DNA of 15,535 bases from Bacteroidota bacterium (lineage in GTDB: Bacteria; Bacteroidota; Ignavibacteria; Ignavibacteriales; Melioribacteraceae), in the NCBI GenBank assembly GCA_023381535.1, contig JAMCSN010000342.1, positions 1 to 15,535 on the forward strand. Reading direction: 5' to 3'. Under the pieces are notes generated by a model. The model was not told the origin of the DNA. It saw nothing but the letters and a program-made list of their open reading frames with translations, and did not search any database. Of the stretch, positions 1 to 6,515 are shown piece by piece. A program made the position numbers and the translations under genes. The stretch's first letter is position 1; the number at the start of each line of letters is the position of its first letter.

Positions 1-96
1 ACTGTTTGGACCGCTGATTCTTATTACCGATATTGCGCCAACGCCAGGCGGGGTTGCAAGAGCAACTATTGTATCTTCGTTTTCAGATATTAACAT
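1..96 (-). CDS. mnmE: MnmE (TrmE) tRNA modification GTPase, N-terminal fragment cut by window edge
   Basis: MnmE works with MnmG to add the 5-carboxymethylaminomethyl group to the wobble uridine of certain tRNAs, in the cytoplasm. Only the first 32 codons lie in the window, read leftwards from an ATG at 96-94. The segment has the family's opening pattern, a D-T-I-x-A-x-A-T-P-P-G stretch at residues 8-18 followed by G-x-I-x-V-I-R-I-S-G-P at residues 20-30, which belongs to the N-terminal tetrahydrofolate-binding domain. An in-frame TTG four codons upstream is a possible alternative start, and no strong ribosome binding site is visible for either. Its GTPase domain lies outside the window. Identification is from the N-terminal signature alone, but that signature is distinctive. 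The gene is ordinary housekeeping and marks the left border of the accessory island. Confidence 0.85.
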   Translation of the reverse strand, partial: MLISENEDTIVALATPPGVGAISVIRISGPNS

Positions 97-332
97 AAAC
101 GCTTTCAAAAGGATTGTAAAATTAAAACAAACAGAAAGGAGTAACAAGCCAAACAAATGTTCTGCCGAGTTCGGACAAGAAGCATTTATCCCGATCTTCC
201 ATATTACGAGTTAGTTATATTACAATTCGTACTTGTTGCGGTGATGTGTGTGTTGAAACAATTTGGGAACGATCTCTCAGATCACTTTTGCATAGTAAGC
301 GTTCCATTCCCATTTTTTGCATGAATGCCAAG
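97..332. other. Non-coding stretch upstream of mnmE
   Basis: I see no convincing gene here. All frames are broken by stops or carry only short, low-quality reading frames. On the minus strand the part nearest 96 should contain the promoter of mnmE, but I cannot point to a clear -35/-10 pair. A small perfect inverted repeat, GATCT-CTC-AGATC, lies at about 272-284. It has no T-run and is too short to call a terminator. Confidence 0.4.
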
Positions 333-590
333 CTAGTGCAATGAAGAGAACACATCTTGTAGAATTTTTATAAGTGCAACAATATCTTCTTTAAGCAAGA
401 TTTGAAGGTAAGAAGCTACAGAATTACAAGGGAGAGCAAATGAATTAGAAACAAGTTTTATACTGTGTTTTCCCCCTTTTGATTCGGTTGACTTGCTAAA
501 CGACCAAACAATGATCAGATGTAGCCGACCATTTTTAATCGATTTCGTTAACCTATCGACATCGCACAGCTTACAGTTGAGAAATTTATT
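333..590 (-). pseudogene. In-frame continuation of the upstream hypothetical gene beyond a TAG codon
   Basis: Directly after the TAG (593-591) that ends the hypothetical gene at 950-591, the same minus-strand frame stays open for 85 codons and stops at a second TAG (335-333). Read together, the two parts make a 206-codon frame with an internal TAG at codon 120. The continuation has ordinary protein composition, alternating hydrophobic and charged residues suggestive of beta strands (for example G-R-L-H-L-I-I-V-W about 20 residues in), and no start codon with a ribosome binding site at its head. The likeliest reading is that the ancestral protein was about 205 residues long and has suffered a nonsense mutation. 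A chance open frame, a sequencing error or stop-codon readthrough cannot be excluded from one sequence. Confidence 0.4.
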
Positions 591-950
591 CTACAGCAGA
601 ATGTCACCAACAAAATTGAATTGCGACGGCGGAACAATAATATTGCAAACACTAAGCCCATCTTCGGTTGCATGCTTCATGTTGGCTTTAATAATTTTAT
701 GATACGGAGAAAATCCTTTCAAGCGCGAACTTTTCCAGATTTCGTATAAGAGCGGATTAGAATTAACGACCTTAGCCAAGTTACTAACCATTGCAAACTT
801 ATTTTGATTCACAAGCACTCGTTTGCTTTTAGTTTTCTTATAATGAGTCGGCCGTAGAGCAATTATCTTTTTGCCATTGAATTTTCGTACTACATACTTG
901 CCAACCTTTCCATTAATCGAAAAAAGCGGATTCTCATTTATGAAAGCCAT
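591..950 (-). CDS. Hypothetical protein, possibly C-terminally truncated
   Basis: This encodes 119 residues and starts at ATG 950-948. A clear ribosome binding site, AGGAG, lies seven bases upstream, which supports this start and argues that the gene is, or recently was, translated. The N-terminus has a G-K-V-G-x-Y-V-V-R-K-x-x-G-K-x-I-I-x-x-R-P pattern at about residues 14-34. It resembles the opening of small DUF6266-like or phage-associated proteins of Bacteroidota, but I am not certain of the family and assign no function. There is no signal peptide or membrane segment. The frame ends at TAG 593-591 but reopens immediately and runs on for 85 codons, so this may be the front part of a broken gene of about 205 residues. 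It is divergent from the truncated cas1 beside it. Confidence 0.6.
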   Translation of the reverse strand: MAFINENPLFSINGKVGKYVVRKFNGKKIIALRPTHYKKTKSKRVLVNQNKFAMVSNLAKVVNSNPLLYEIWKSSRLKGFSPYHKIIKANMKHATEDGLSVCNIIVPPSQFNFVGDILL

Positions 951-981
951 TTCATTACTCCTTATTATTTTGTTATGATCT

Positions 982-1011
982 ATTTATATACTGGGCGGGA
1001 CGGAACGAGAA
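982..1011 (-). promoter_or_regulatory. Possible promoter of the small hypothetical gene
   Basis: On the minus strand a TATAAAT box lies at 988-982, about 30 bases before the ATG at 950. The hexamer 17 bases further upstream (TTCTCG) is a poor -35 match. The -10-like box is the only support. The proposed -35 lies almost at the point where the cas1 reading begins. Confidence 0.25.
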
Positions 1012-1015
1012 CGAG

Positions 1016-1783
1016 TTGAGAACGAATTCAGAAGGGATTGCCCATCTAAATCTTCGACGGGATGATGAGGATGTTATTTCAACCGGTTTGGAAATGTTGA
1101 ATACAAAGGTTTCTAATCAAGCTTCCCTACTAAAATATTTTTACAAATATAGAAGAAGAAAAGAATCTACTTCTTTGATTCAGATTCAAAAAGATATTGG
1201 TAGTATGGAAGACTTAGCAAAAATGATAACTGAATTGGATCATAATAACAAAGATGTACGAGCAATTGCAATGGGATATGAAGGACACGCGGCTTCAATT
1301 TACTGGCAAAATATAAAGAAGCTACTGCCAAGTGATTTTGATTTTGTAGGAAGAATAACTAGGACAGCAAGGGATATTGTGAATCAATGTTTCAATTATG
1401 TATATGGATTATTATACGGTGAGGTTTGGCATGCTGTAGTAAAAGCAGGTCTCGATCCATATTTCGGTTTTATTCATGGCTCACAGAGGGATGGCGGAAG
1501 TATGATATTTGACGTCATTGAAGAATTCCGTTCACCTTTTGCAGATAGAATCGTTGTAGGTATGTTTGGACGCGGATTCAAACCGGAAATAAATAATTCG
1601 GGCTTATTGAAAACTAACAGTAAAAAGTTGTTAGCAAAATCATTCTCAAAAAGATGGCACAAGAAAATTAGATGGCGTTCGTTGAATTTATCCGCAGCTC
1701 AAATTTTAGAACACCAGACTACCAGCATCTCAAAGTTGTTAACAAACCAGGGGAAATATTTTCCTTATCGAATGAAGTGGTGA
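1016..1783 (+). CDS. cas1: Cas1-family CRISPR integrase lacking its N-terminal domain
   Basis: Cas1 is the metal-dependent integrase that inserts new spacers into CRISPR arrays, normally as a Cas1-Cas2 complex. The alpha-helical catalytic domain is recognisable here. A K-x-x-N-Q-x-x-L-L pattern is at residues 31-39, E-G-x-A-A-x-x-Y-W at 89-97, and N-Y-x-Y-G-L-L-Y-G-E at 127-136. G-L-D-P-x-x-G-F-I-H is at 145-154 and F-D-V-I-E-E-F-R at 165-172. The expected active-site residues are E136, H154 and D166/E169. The C-terminus ends in the usual Y-F-P-Y-R-M-K-W style. With 255 residues it is about 80-90 short of typical Cas1, and the N-terminal beta-rich dimerisation domain is absent. The best start is TTG 1016, with no ribosome binding site; the frame is open back to 944 without an ATG. 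No cas2, other cas gene or repeat array lies in the window. I read it as a 5'-truncated remnant with an intact catalytic core. Confidence 0.8.
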   Translation: MRTNSEGIAHLNLRRDDEDVISTGLEMLNTKVSNQASLLKYFYKYRRRKESTSLIQIQKDIGSMEDLAKMITELDHNNKDVRAIAMGYEGHAASIYWQNIKKLLPSDFDFVGRITRTARDIVNQCFNYVYGLLYGEVWHAVVKAGLDPYFGFIHGSQRDGGSMIFDVIEEFRSPFADRIVVGMFGRGFKPEINNSGLLKTNSKKLLAKSFSKRWHKKIRWRSLNLSAAQILEHQTTSISKLLTNQGKYFPYRMKW

Positions 1784-1886
1784 TGGAGCTACAAAAAGGA
1801 TGATAAGAATTCGTGAGCCTACTCTAAAACAGTATTACAGTATTATTGAATAAATTATCTTTAGGTGCTTTCTACGTAATGAAGAT

Positions 1887-2531
1887 TTACAATAACTTCG
1901 GAACTTCCGACACAAAAAATTGCTTCACCGTATCCCACGAAAGAGGGATGAGCATATCCGGCATAGGCTCTAATTCCGCATCGGCAAAGTACGTGAGTGA
2001 TTTCAATATATGCAGGTTGTTATAAGGAGTAAGAGAGAATTTCTTTTGAAACAATCCGTACTGTTCCGGCAACGGGTACTGCCGGGCAACTTCGTACAAG
2101 TCAATAAAATCTCGTTTTGTCGCCCTGCTGCTGATTGCACTAATCTTCATACATGCAATATCTCTTTCGTCGGCAACATTGATTGAAATATCTGCTTCCG
2201 GCTGATATTGCTTCGTAGGATAAAGTAACGGATAGGTATATCCAAGGAAACTTACTTTAAGTCCTTTGTAGGTGATGTGAACCGTATGCTCGCTCTTTGC
2301 AATAATAGTGAGATCGTTTAATCCTTGCATACGTTGTATCAATGAATCCTCATCAAACAGCTGAGTACTGAAAAAATCGAAGTCACGTGAGAAACGATGA
2401 CCATACAGAAGCGCCAAACCTGTACCCCCTGCTAGATAAAATTCGGAAAGCGGAAGTACGCCGATGAGTTCATGTATGACCTTGTGAGAAGCAGAAGGAA
2501 GGATTTCTTGATGCCACATTGAGGTATTCAT
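1887..2531 (-). CDS. Nucleotidyltransferase toxin, AbiEii/AbiGii-like
   Basis: This 214-residue protein has the minimal nucleotidyltransferase fold used by AbiEii-type toxins, which transfer nucleotides to cellular targets (tRNA in studied members). Visible motifs are L-A-G-G-T-G-L-A at residues 33-40, the loop carrying the nucleotide-binding G-G, and R-D-F-D-F-F at 49-54, the paired metal-binding aspartates D50 and D52. A K-R-D-F-I-D-L motif at 139-145 is typical of the family's later catalytic segment. The start ATG at 2531-2529 has a GAGGG ribosome binding site about eight bases upstream; M5 is an alternative start. The stop of the small partner gene lies 13 bases upstream of this ATG, so the two form a two-gene operon with the partner first. 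The usual interpretation is a toxin-antitoxin or abortive-infection module; the toxin role here is inferred from the family. Confidence 0.8.
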   Translation of the reverse strand: MNTSMWHQEILPSASHKVIHELIGVLPLSEFYLAGGTGLALLYGHRFSRDFDFFSTQLFDEDSLIQRMQGLNDLTIIAKSEHTVHITYKGLKVSFLGYTYPLLYPTKQYQPEADISINVADERDIACMKISAISSRATKRDFIDLYEVARQYPLPEQYGLFQKKFSLTPYNNLHILKSLTYFADAELEPMPDMLIPLSWDTVKQFFVSEVPKLL

Positions 2532-2544
2532 TTTGGTACCCTCA

Positions 2545-2832
2545 TTAATGTTTTAAGGCGGCGACTTCGTTAAAAGGAACGCCGAATATGATTGCCCAAA
2601 AGTTAGCAGATTTAGGAGAGAGCCTTGTTTCCACTTTAAGGGTTTCCTCAATCAGCGATTCTGTGAAATGTTCTTTCATCCATGTTATAGCTTCTTTATC
2701 GCCAAGTTCAAGTACGCGGCTAATAGTATATCGCGGATGTTCTAGCGGATCGAATGATGCAATGTTCACATCCCAAAAGAGCGTATGTAATTGCTTTGGT
2801 ATTTGTGTCATAGTAGAATCTCTTGTTAACAT
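2545..2832 (-). CDS. Small partner (putative antitoxin) of the AbiEii-like nucleotidyltransferase
   Basis: This encodes 95 residues from ATG 2832-2830, which has an AGGAA ribosome binding site five bases upstream. An in-frame ATG at codon 8 is a second candidate start. The sequence reads I-P-K-x-L-H-x-L-F-W-D-V near residues 11-22, then a block with R-V-L-E-L-G-D-K-E-A and a C-terminal R-L-S-P-K-S-x-x-F-W. This pattern matches small DUF6922-type proteins commonly encoded directly before AbiEii-like nucleotidyltransferases. I therefore call it the likely antitoxin. It has no recognisable DNA-binding motif that I can defend, so how it would neutralise the partner is unknown. It is co-directional with the toxin gene and separated from it by 13 bases. 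The pairing is strong; the function is inferred from context. Confidence 0.7.
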   Translation of the reverse strand: MLTRDSTMTQIPKQLHTLFWDVNIASFDPLEHPRYTISRVLELGDKEAITWMKEHFTESLIEETLKVETRLSPKSANFWAIIFGVPFNEVAALKH

Positions 2833-2921
2833 AAGTTTCCTAAATATACATTATAAGCAATCATTCTCCTGAGAAACCTTCGAGTCAACATAATTTTTTT
2901 TAATGATTTCTCGTCCGCAAA

Positions 2922-3242
2922 TTATTCAGCGATAGAATCAAGGGTTTTAGTGATGTAGTTGTTAATACTTTGGCCGTTCTTTATTGCTTTAATGTATATT
3001 TTCCGATGTAATTCTTTTGGTAGGCGAAGTATAAATTTTCCCGAAAAAGGTTTATCCGGTTCTTCACCACGTTCTTTACAAAACGCAAGGTAATCTTCAA
3101 CCGAATCTTTGAATGCCTTTTTCAATTCGGTTACCGAGGTTCCTTGAAATGTGATAACATCTTTAGTGTCTAAAACTTCGCCATGAAAAATACCGGCATC
3201 ATCGTCGAATTCGATATATGCTGTATATCCTTTGTATGTCAT
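2922..3242 (-). CDS. hicB: HicB-family antitoxin, no HicA partner seen
   Basis: HicB proteins neutralise HicA mRNA-cleaving toxins and repress their own operon. This 106-residue protein begins with the partial RNase-H-like HicB fold: Y-K-G-Y-x-A-x-I-E-F-D-D-D-A-G-I-F-H-G-E-V at residues 3-23, then V-I-T-F-Q-G and V-E-D-Y-L-A-F-C. A hinge with G-E-E-P-D-K-P-F-S-G-K-F follows. It ends in a ribbon-helix-helix DNA-binding segment, about residues 70-103, containing L-P-K-E-L-H-R-K-I. The ATG at 3242-3240 has a GGAG ribosome binding site seven bases upstream. No HicA-like frame exists on either side: the 208 bases upstream and 89 bases downstream are too short or broken. It is either an orphan antitoxin or a stand-alone regulator. 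Confidence 0.85.
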   Translation of the reverse strand: MTYKGYTAYIEFDDDAGIFHGEVLDTKDVITFQGTSVTELKKAFKDSVEDYLAFCKERGEEPDKPFSGKFILRLPKELHRKIYIKAIKNGQSINNYITKTLDSIAE

Positions 3243-3450
3243 TATCTAACTCCAGCCTTTATTAAAACTATGATACTATAACCTAAGATGCAAACAGAGT
3301 TTTTATTTCTCATGATCTCTCAACACCGTTGATAATGAAAAATCAATGCCCTATTCTCGAAACCTCATCCTTAATTTATATCGACAAAACAAGCAAAAGA
3401 ACAAACAAAGAGTTATTTTGATTTTATCTGCAAAGCATTATTAAAAAATT
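3243..3450. promoter_or_regulatory. Divergent intergenic region between hicB and the primase-helicase gene
   Basis: This 208-base AT-rich gap separates two genes that read away from each other, so it should carry both promoters. For hicB, a TTGCAT hexamer on the minus strand lies 17 bases before TAGTTT, a weak -35/-10 candidate, and the site overlaps a more TATAAT-like TATAGT. I see no comparable pair for the plus-strand gene, whose start is preceded by A-rich sequence with no Shine-Dalgarno motif. HicB proteins usually bind operators near their own promoter, so this gap is where an operator would be expected. Confidence 0.3.
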
Positions 3451-6345
3451 ATGGCTGACGGGAAGAAATTTGATTTATCTCCGTGGGAAAAATACCAGGC
3501 ACTGCTCAAAGAAAATTACAGCTTAAAAGCTGAGAACAAAAAATTAAAAGCACAGCTTGGTATCGACCACCACCGAACAGATCCTTCTGCTGTTGTCAAT
3601 AACGAAAAACCCATTCACGTTGCTATTAAAAATTTCAAAGCAGAAGAAAAGATTAAATTGTTTATGTCGCTCTTTAAAGGCAGAGACGATGTCTATGCTA
3701 AAAGATGGCAAAACAAGGAAGGTAAATCGGGGTATTCGCCGGCTTGTTTGAATGAATGGAAACCCGGAATATGTAACAAGCCCAAAATAAAATGCGCGAA
3801 TTGTGCCAATCAATTCTTTGTAGTTTTAAATGAAAAAGTTATTGAAGATCATCTCAAAGGAAACATGGTCGTTGGGCTGTATCCGATGTGTACGGATGAT
3901 ACTTGTTCTTTCCTTGCGATCGATTTTGACGGGGATGATTGGCAAAAAGATATTGCCGTATTGAGAAACACCTGCGGCGAATTTGATATCCCGGTTGCAA
4001 TTGAACGTTCGCGTTCCGGGAACGGCGCTCATGTTTGGTTCTTTTTTGAACATCAAATATCCGCCGCTTTAGCACGGAAATTTGGAACATCGTTACTTAC
4101 CTGTTCAATGAGCAAGCGGCATGAAATTAAGTTCAAATCTTATGATAGATTTTTCCCAAACCAGAATACAATGCCAAAAGGCGGCTTTGGAAATTTGATT
4201 GCCATGCCGCTACAGATGGCTGCAAGAAAAAACGGCAACAGCGTTTTTGTTGGTGAGGACTTTAAACCGTATGCAGATCAATGGGACTTTTTGAATTCAA
4301 TAAAAAAATTATCGGAAGAAAGAATAGAATCGCTAATAACAACTTTAAGCCATGGAAACGAATTAGGAATATTGAGAAAGGATGATGATGAATCCGGCAG
4401 ACCGTGGGAAAAAATTCCGTCTGTTCATCTTACAATAAATGATTTCCCTCGTAAAATTACTCTTGCAAAAGCCAATATGATTTACATACCGAAGGAAAAT
4501 ATTTCTCAAAAAGCATTAAATGTTTTGAAACGTTTAGCGGCTTTTAAGAATCCGGAATTTTACAAAGCACAAGCTATGCGTCTGCCAACTTACAACAAGC
4601 CGAGAATTATTTCTTGTTCCGATGAAACAGAAGAATATCTATGTCTGCCGAGAGGATGTGAAGAAGATGTAAAAAGTTTATTGAATGAATGTGATGTTGA
4701 TTTAGAAATTGCGGATAAAACTAATCCAGGCACAACCATTAAAGTTGTGTTTAATGGAAAGTTGAGGGAAGAACAGCTTAAAGCATTCAATGAAATAATG
4801 AAGTTTGATAACGGTGTACTTTCGGCAGTAACTGCATTTGGTAAAACTATTATTGCCGCAAAGCTAATTGCCGAACGAAAAGTGAATACGCTTGTTTTGG
4901 TTCACAGACAACAATTGATGATGCAGTGGATAAATAAATTATCTGAGTTTTTAGTTGTGAAGGAAAAATTATCAGCGCAAAAGAAAAAGAAGGTGAGAAA
5001 GAAAAATCCAAACTTGATTGGAAAAATCGGGGGAGGGAAAGAAAATTTAACCAGTATTATTGATGTTGCAATCATGCAGTCTTTATACCACGAAAATGAC
5101 GTTAAGGAGTTAGTCAAAGATTACGGGATGGTAATTGTTGACGAGTGTCATCACGTTCCTGCTTTCAGCTTTGAACAGATACTTAAAACTGTTAATGCAA
5201 AATATGTTTATGGATTAACCGCTACGCCGGTTAGACAGGACGGGCATCATCCTATTATCTTTATGCATTGCGGAGCTGTAAGATTCAAGGTTGACGCTAA
5301 AGCACAAGCTGATAAAAGTCCTTTTGAACATTATGTTATTCCAAGATTTACAAGTTTTAGGTTGCCGATAGATAAAGCTGAAAAAGAATTAACGATTCAA
5401 GAGTTGTATTCCGAAATATCAGTTAATGAAACCCGGAACCAGCTTATAACTGATGATGTCATTAGAAATTATGAAGCGGGGAAACAATCGCTGATTCTAA
5501 CCGAAAGAACCGCTCACGTTGAATTACTTGCAAAGAAAATAAGTGAGAAAATCCCGGATGTAATTACTATTACCGGCAAACTTGGGATTAAGAAAACAAG
5601 AGAGACTTTGAAAAAAATATCCGATACACCGGCAGGTAAACAATTGACACTGGTTGCTACGGGCAAATACATCGGAGAAGGTTTTGACGAACCGCGTCTT
5701 GATACACTCTTTTTGGCAATGCCCATTTCATGGAAAGGAACCTTGCAGCAGTATGTAGGACGGCTAAATAGAATTTATGAAAAGAAAAAAGAAGTACACG
5801 TATATGACTACATTGATATCCATGTGAGAATGCTCGAGAAAATGTACAACAAACGACTTAAAGGTTATGCCTCGCTTGGATATAAAACAAAAGGGGATTT
5901 GGATATAAAGGATCCGGTAAATTTTATCTATAACAAAAGTAGTTTTTTGCCGGTTTACAGAAATGATATTGTTATCGCTCAAAGAGAAATTTTCATCGTT
6001 AGTCCTTTTATAAGTAAGAGGCGAATTGATTACATGACTCAATATTTTGAGCATGCAATAAGTAACAATGTAAAAGTTATTGTTACGACAAGACCAATTG
6101 AAGAATACAGAGAGAAAGATAAATTTGTTTTGAAACGCCTTCTCGACACATTGGAAAATTTAGGGATTCAACTATTAATCAAACCGAATATCCATCAAAA
6201 GTTTGCGGTAATCGATCAAAGGATAGTCTGGTACGGAAGCATAAATCTACTTAGCTTCGGCGACGCTGAAGAAAGTATCATGCGGCTTGAGAGTTCAAAC
6301 ATTGCGAATGAACTTTTGAAAAGTATCGGTAGTCGATTCAACTAA
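3451..6345 (+). CDS. TOTE-type archaeo-eukaryotic primase / SF2 helicase / PLD-nuclease fusion
   Basis: This 964-residue cytoplasmic protein has four parts. Residues about 12-37 look like a short coiled coil. Residues about 60-300 form an archaeo-eukaryotic primase (AEP) domain with a four-cysteine zinc site (C99, C108, C115, C118), a catalytic A-I-D-F-D motif (D158, D160) and S-G-N-G-A-H-V-W (H194). Residues about 435-800 are a superfamily 2 helicase: Walker A T-A-F-G-K-T (K465), D-E-C-H at 564-567, G-L-T-A-T-P at 588-593 and Q-Y-V-G-R-L-N-R at 767-774. Residues about 830-964 carry one phospholipase-D nuclease motif, H915-x-K917 with D922 and G929-S-x-N932. The architecture fits proteins named for the TOTE conflict system, thought to act against invading DNA; the mechanism here is inferred. 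All key motifs look intact. It is transcribed alone, divergently from hicB, with no clear Shine-Dalgarno site. A mobile-element replication role is the main alternative. Confidence 0.85.
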   Translation: MADGKKFDLSPWEKYQALLKENYSLKAENKKLKAQLGIDHHRTDPSAVVNNEKPIHVAIKNFKAEEKIKLFMSLFKGRDDVYAKRWQNKEGKSGYSPACLNEWKPGICNKPKIKCANCANQFFVVLNEKVIEDHLKGNMVVGLYPMCTDDTCSFLAIDFDGDDWQKDIAVLRNTCGEFDIPVAIERSRSGNGAHVWFFFEHQISAALARKFGTSLLTCSMSKRHEIKFKSYDRFFPNQNTMPKGGFGNLIAMPLQMAARKNGNSVFVGEDFKPYADQWDFLNSIKKLSEERIESLITTLSHGNELGILRKDDDESGRPWEKIPSVHLTINDFPRKITLAKANMIYIPKENISQKALNVLKRLAAFKNPEFYKAQAMRLPTYNKPRIISCSDETEEYLCLPRGCEEDVKSLLNECDVDLEIADKTNPGTTIKVVFNGKLREEQLKAFNEIMKFDNGVLSAVTAFGKTIIAAKLIAERKVNTLVLVHRQQLMMQWINKLSEFLVVKEKLSAQKKKKVRKKNPNLIGKIGGGKENLTSIIDVAIMQSLYHENDVKELVKDYGMVIVDECHHVPAFSFEQILKTVNAKYVYGLTATPVRQDGHHPIIFMHCGAVRFKVDAKAQADKSPFEHYVIPRFTSFRLPIDKAEKELTIQELYSEISVNETRNQLITDDVIRNYEAGKQSLILTERTAHVELLAKKISEKIPDVITITGKLGIKKTRETLKKISDTPAGKQLTLVATGKYIGEGFDEPRLDTLFLAMPISWKGTLQQYVGRLNRIYEKKKEVHVYDYIDIHVRMLEKMYNKRLKGYASLGYKTKGDLDIKDPVNFIYNKSSFLPVYRNDIVIAQREIFIVSPFISKRRIDYMTQYFEHAISNNVKVIVTTRPIEEYREKDKFVLKRLLDTLENLGIQLLIKPNIHQKFAVIDQRIVWYGSINLLSFGDAEESIMRLESSNIANELLKSIGSRFN

Positions 6346-6515
6346 TTTCATAAACTTCACCCTCCAACATTTGCGGAAGCTTCTTTAACAAATTCGGTAT
6401 TAAAGGACGAATGTATTCCAGAGAGAGCCAAGAGATTATATACTCTCAACTCTATAAAGTTAACATGAGAAGTTGCCTTTCAACATAAAAGACGGCATCT
6501 TGTTTAGTTTAAGAA

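Noticed and set aside
333..590. Possible serine-recombinase (resolvase) remnant, from a D-R-L-x-x-S-I-x-N-G-R-x-x-x-I-I-V-W stretch on the minus strand
   Set aside because: The likeness to the resolvase N-terminal domain is confined to about 20 residues, the catalytic serine region is absent, and the stretch is in frame with the upstream hypothetical gene, so a continuation of that gene explains it better.
1784..1886. Tandem CAGTATTA units between cas1 and the nucleotidyltransferase gene, considered as a CRISPR or terminator element
   Set aside because: There are only two 8-base copies, with no spacer pattern and no stable hairpin followed by a T-run.
3243..3450. Search for a hicA gene next to hicB
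   Set aside because: Every frame on both strands is interrupted by stops, and no lysine/histidine pattern typical of HicA is visible.
6341..6445. Protein-like 35-codon open stretch on the minus strand overlapping the 3' end of the primase-helicase gene (reads ...P-N-L-L-K-K-L-P-Q-M-L-E-G-E-V-Y-E-I-S)
   Set aside because: It is short, without a start codon or ribosome binding site, with stops just upstream. It could be the tail of a decayed gene, but no family is recognisable.
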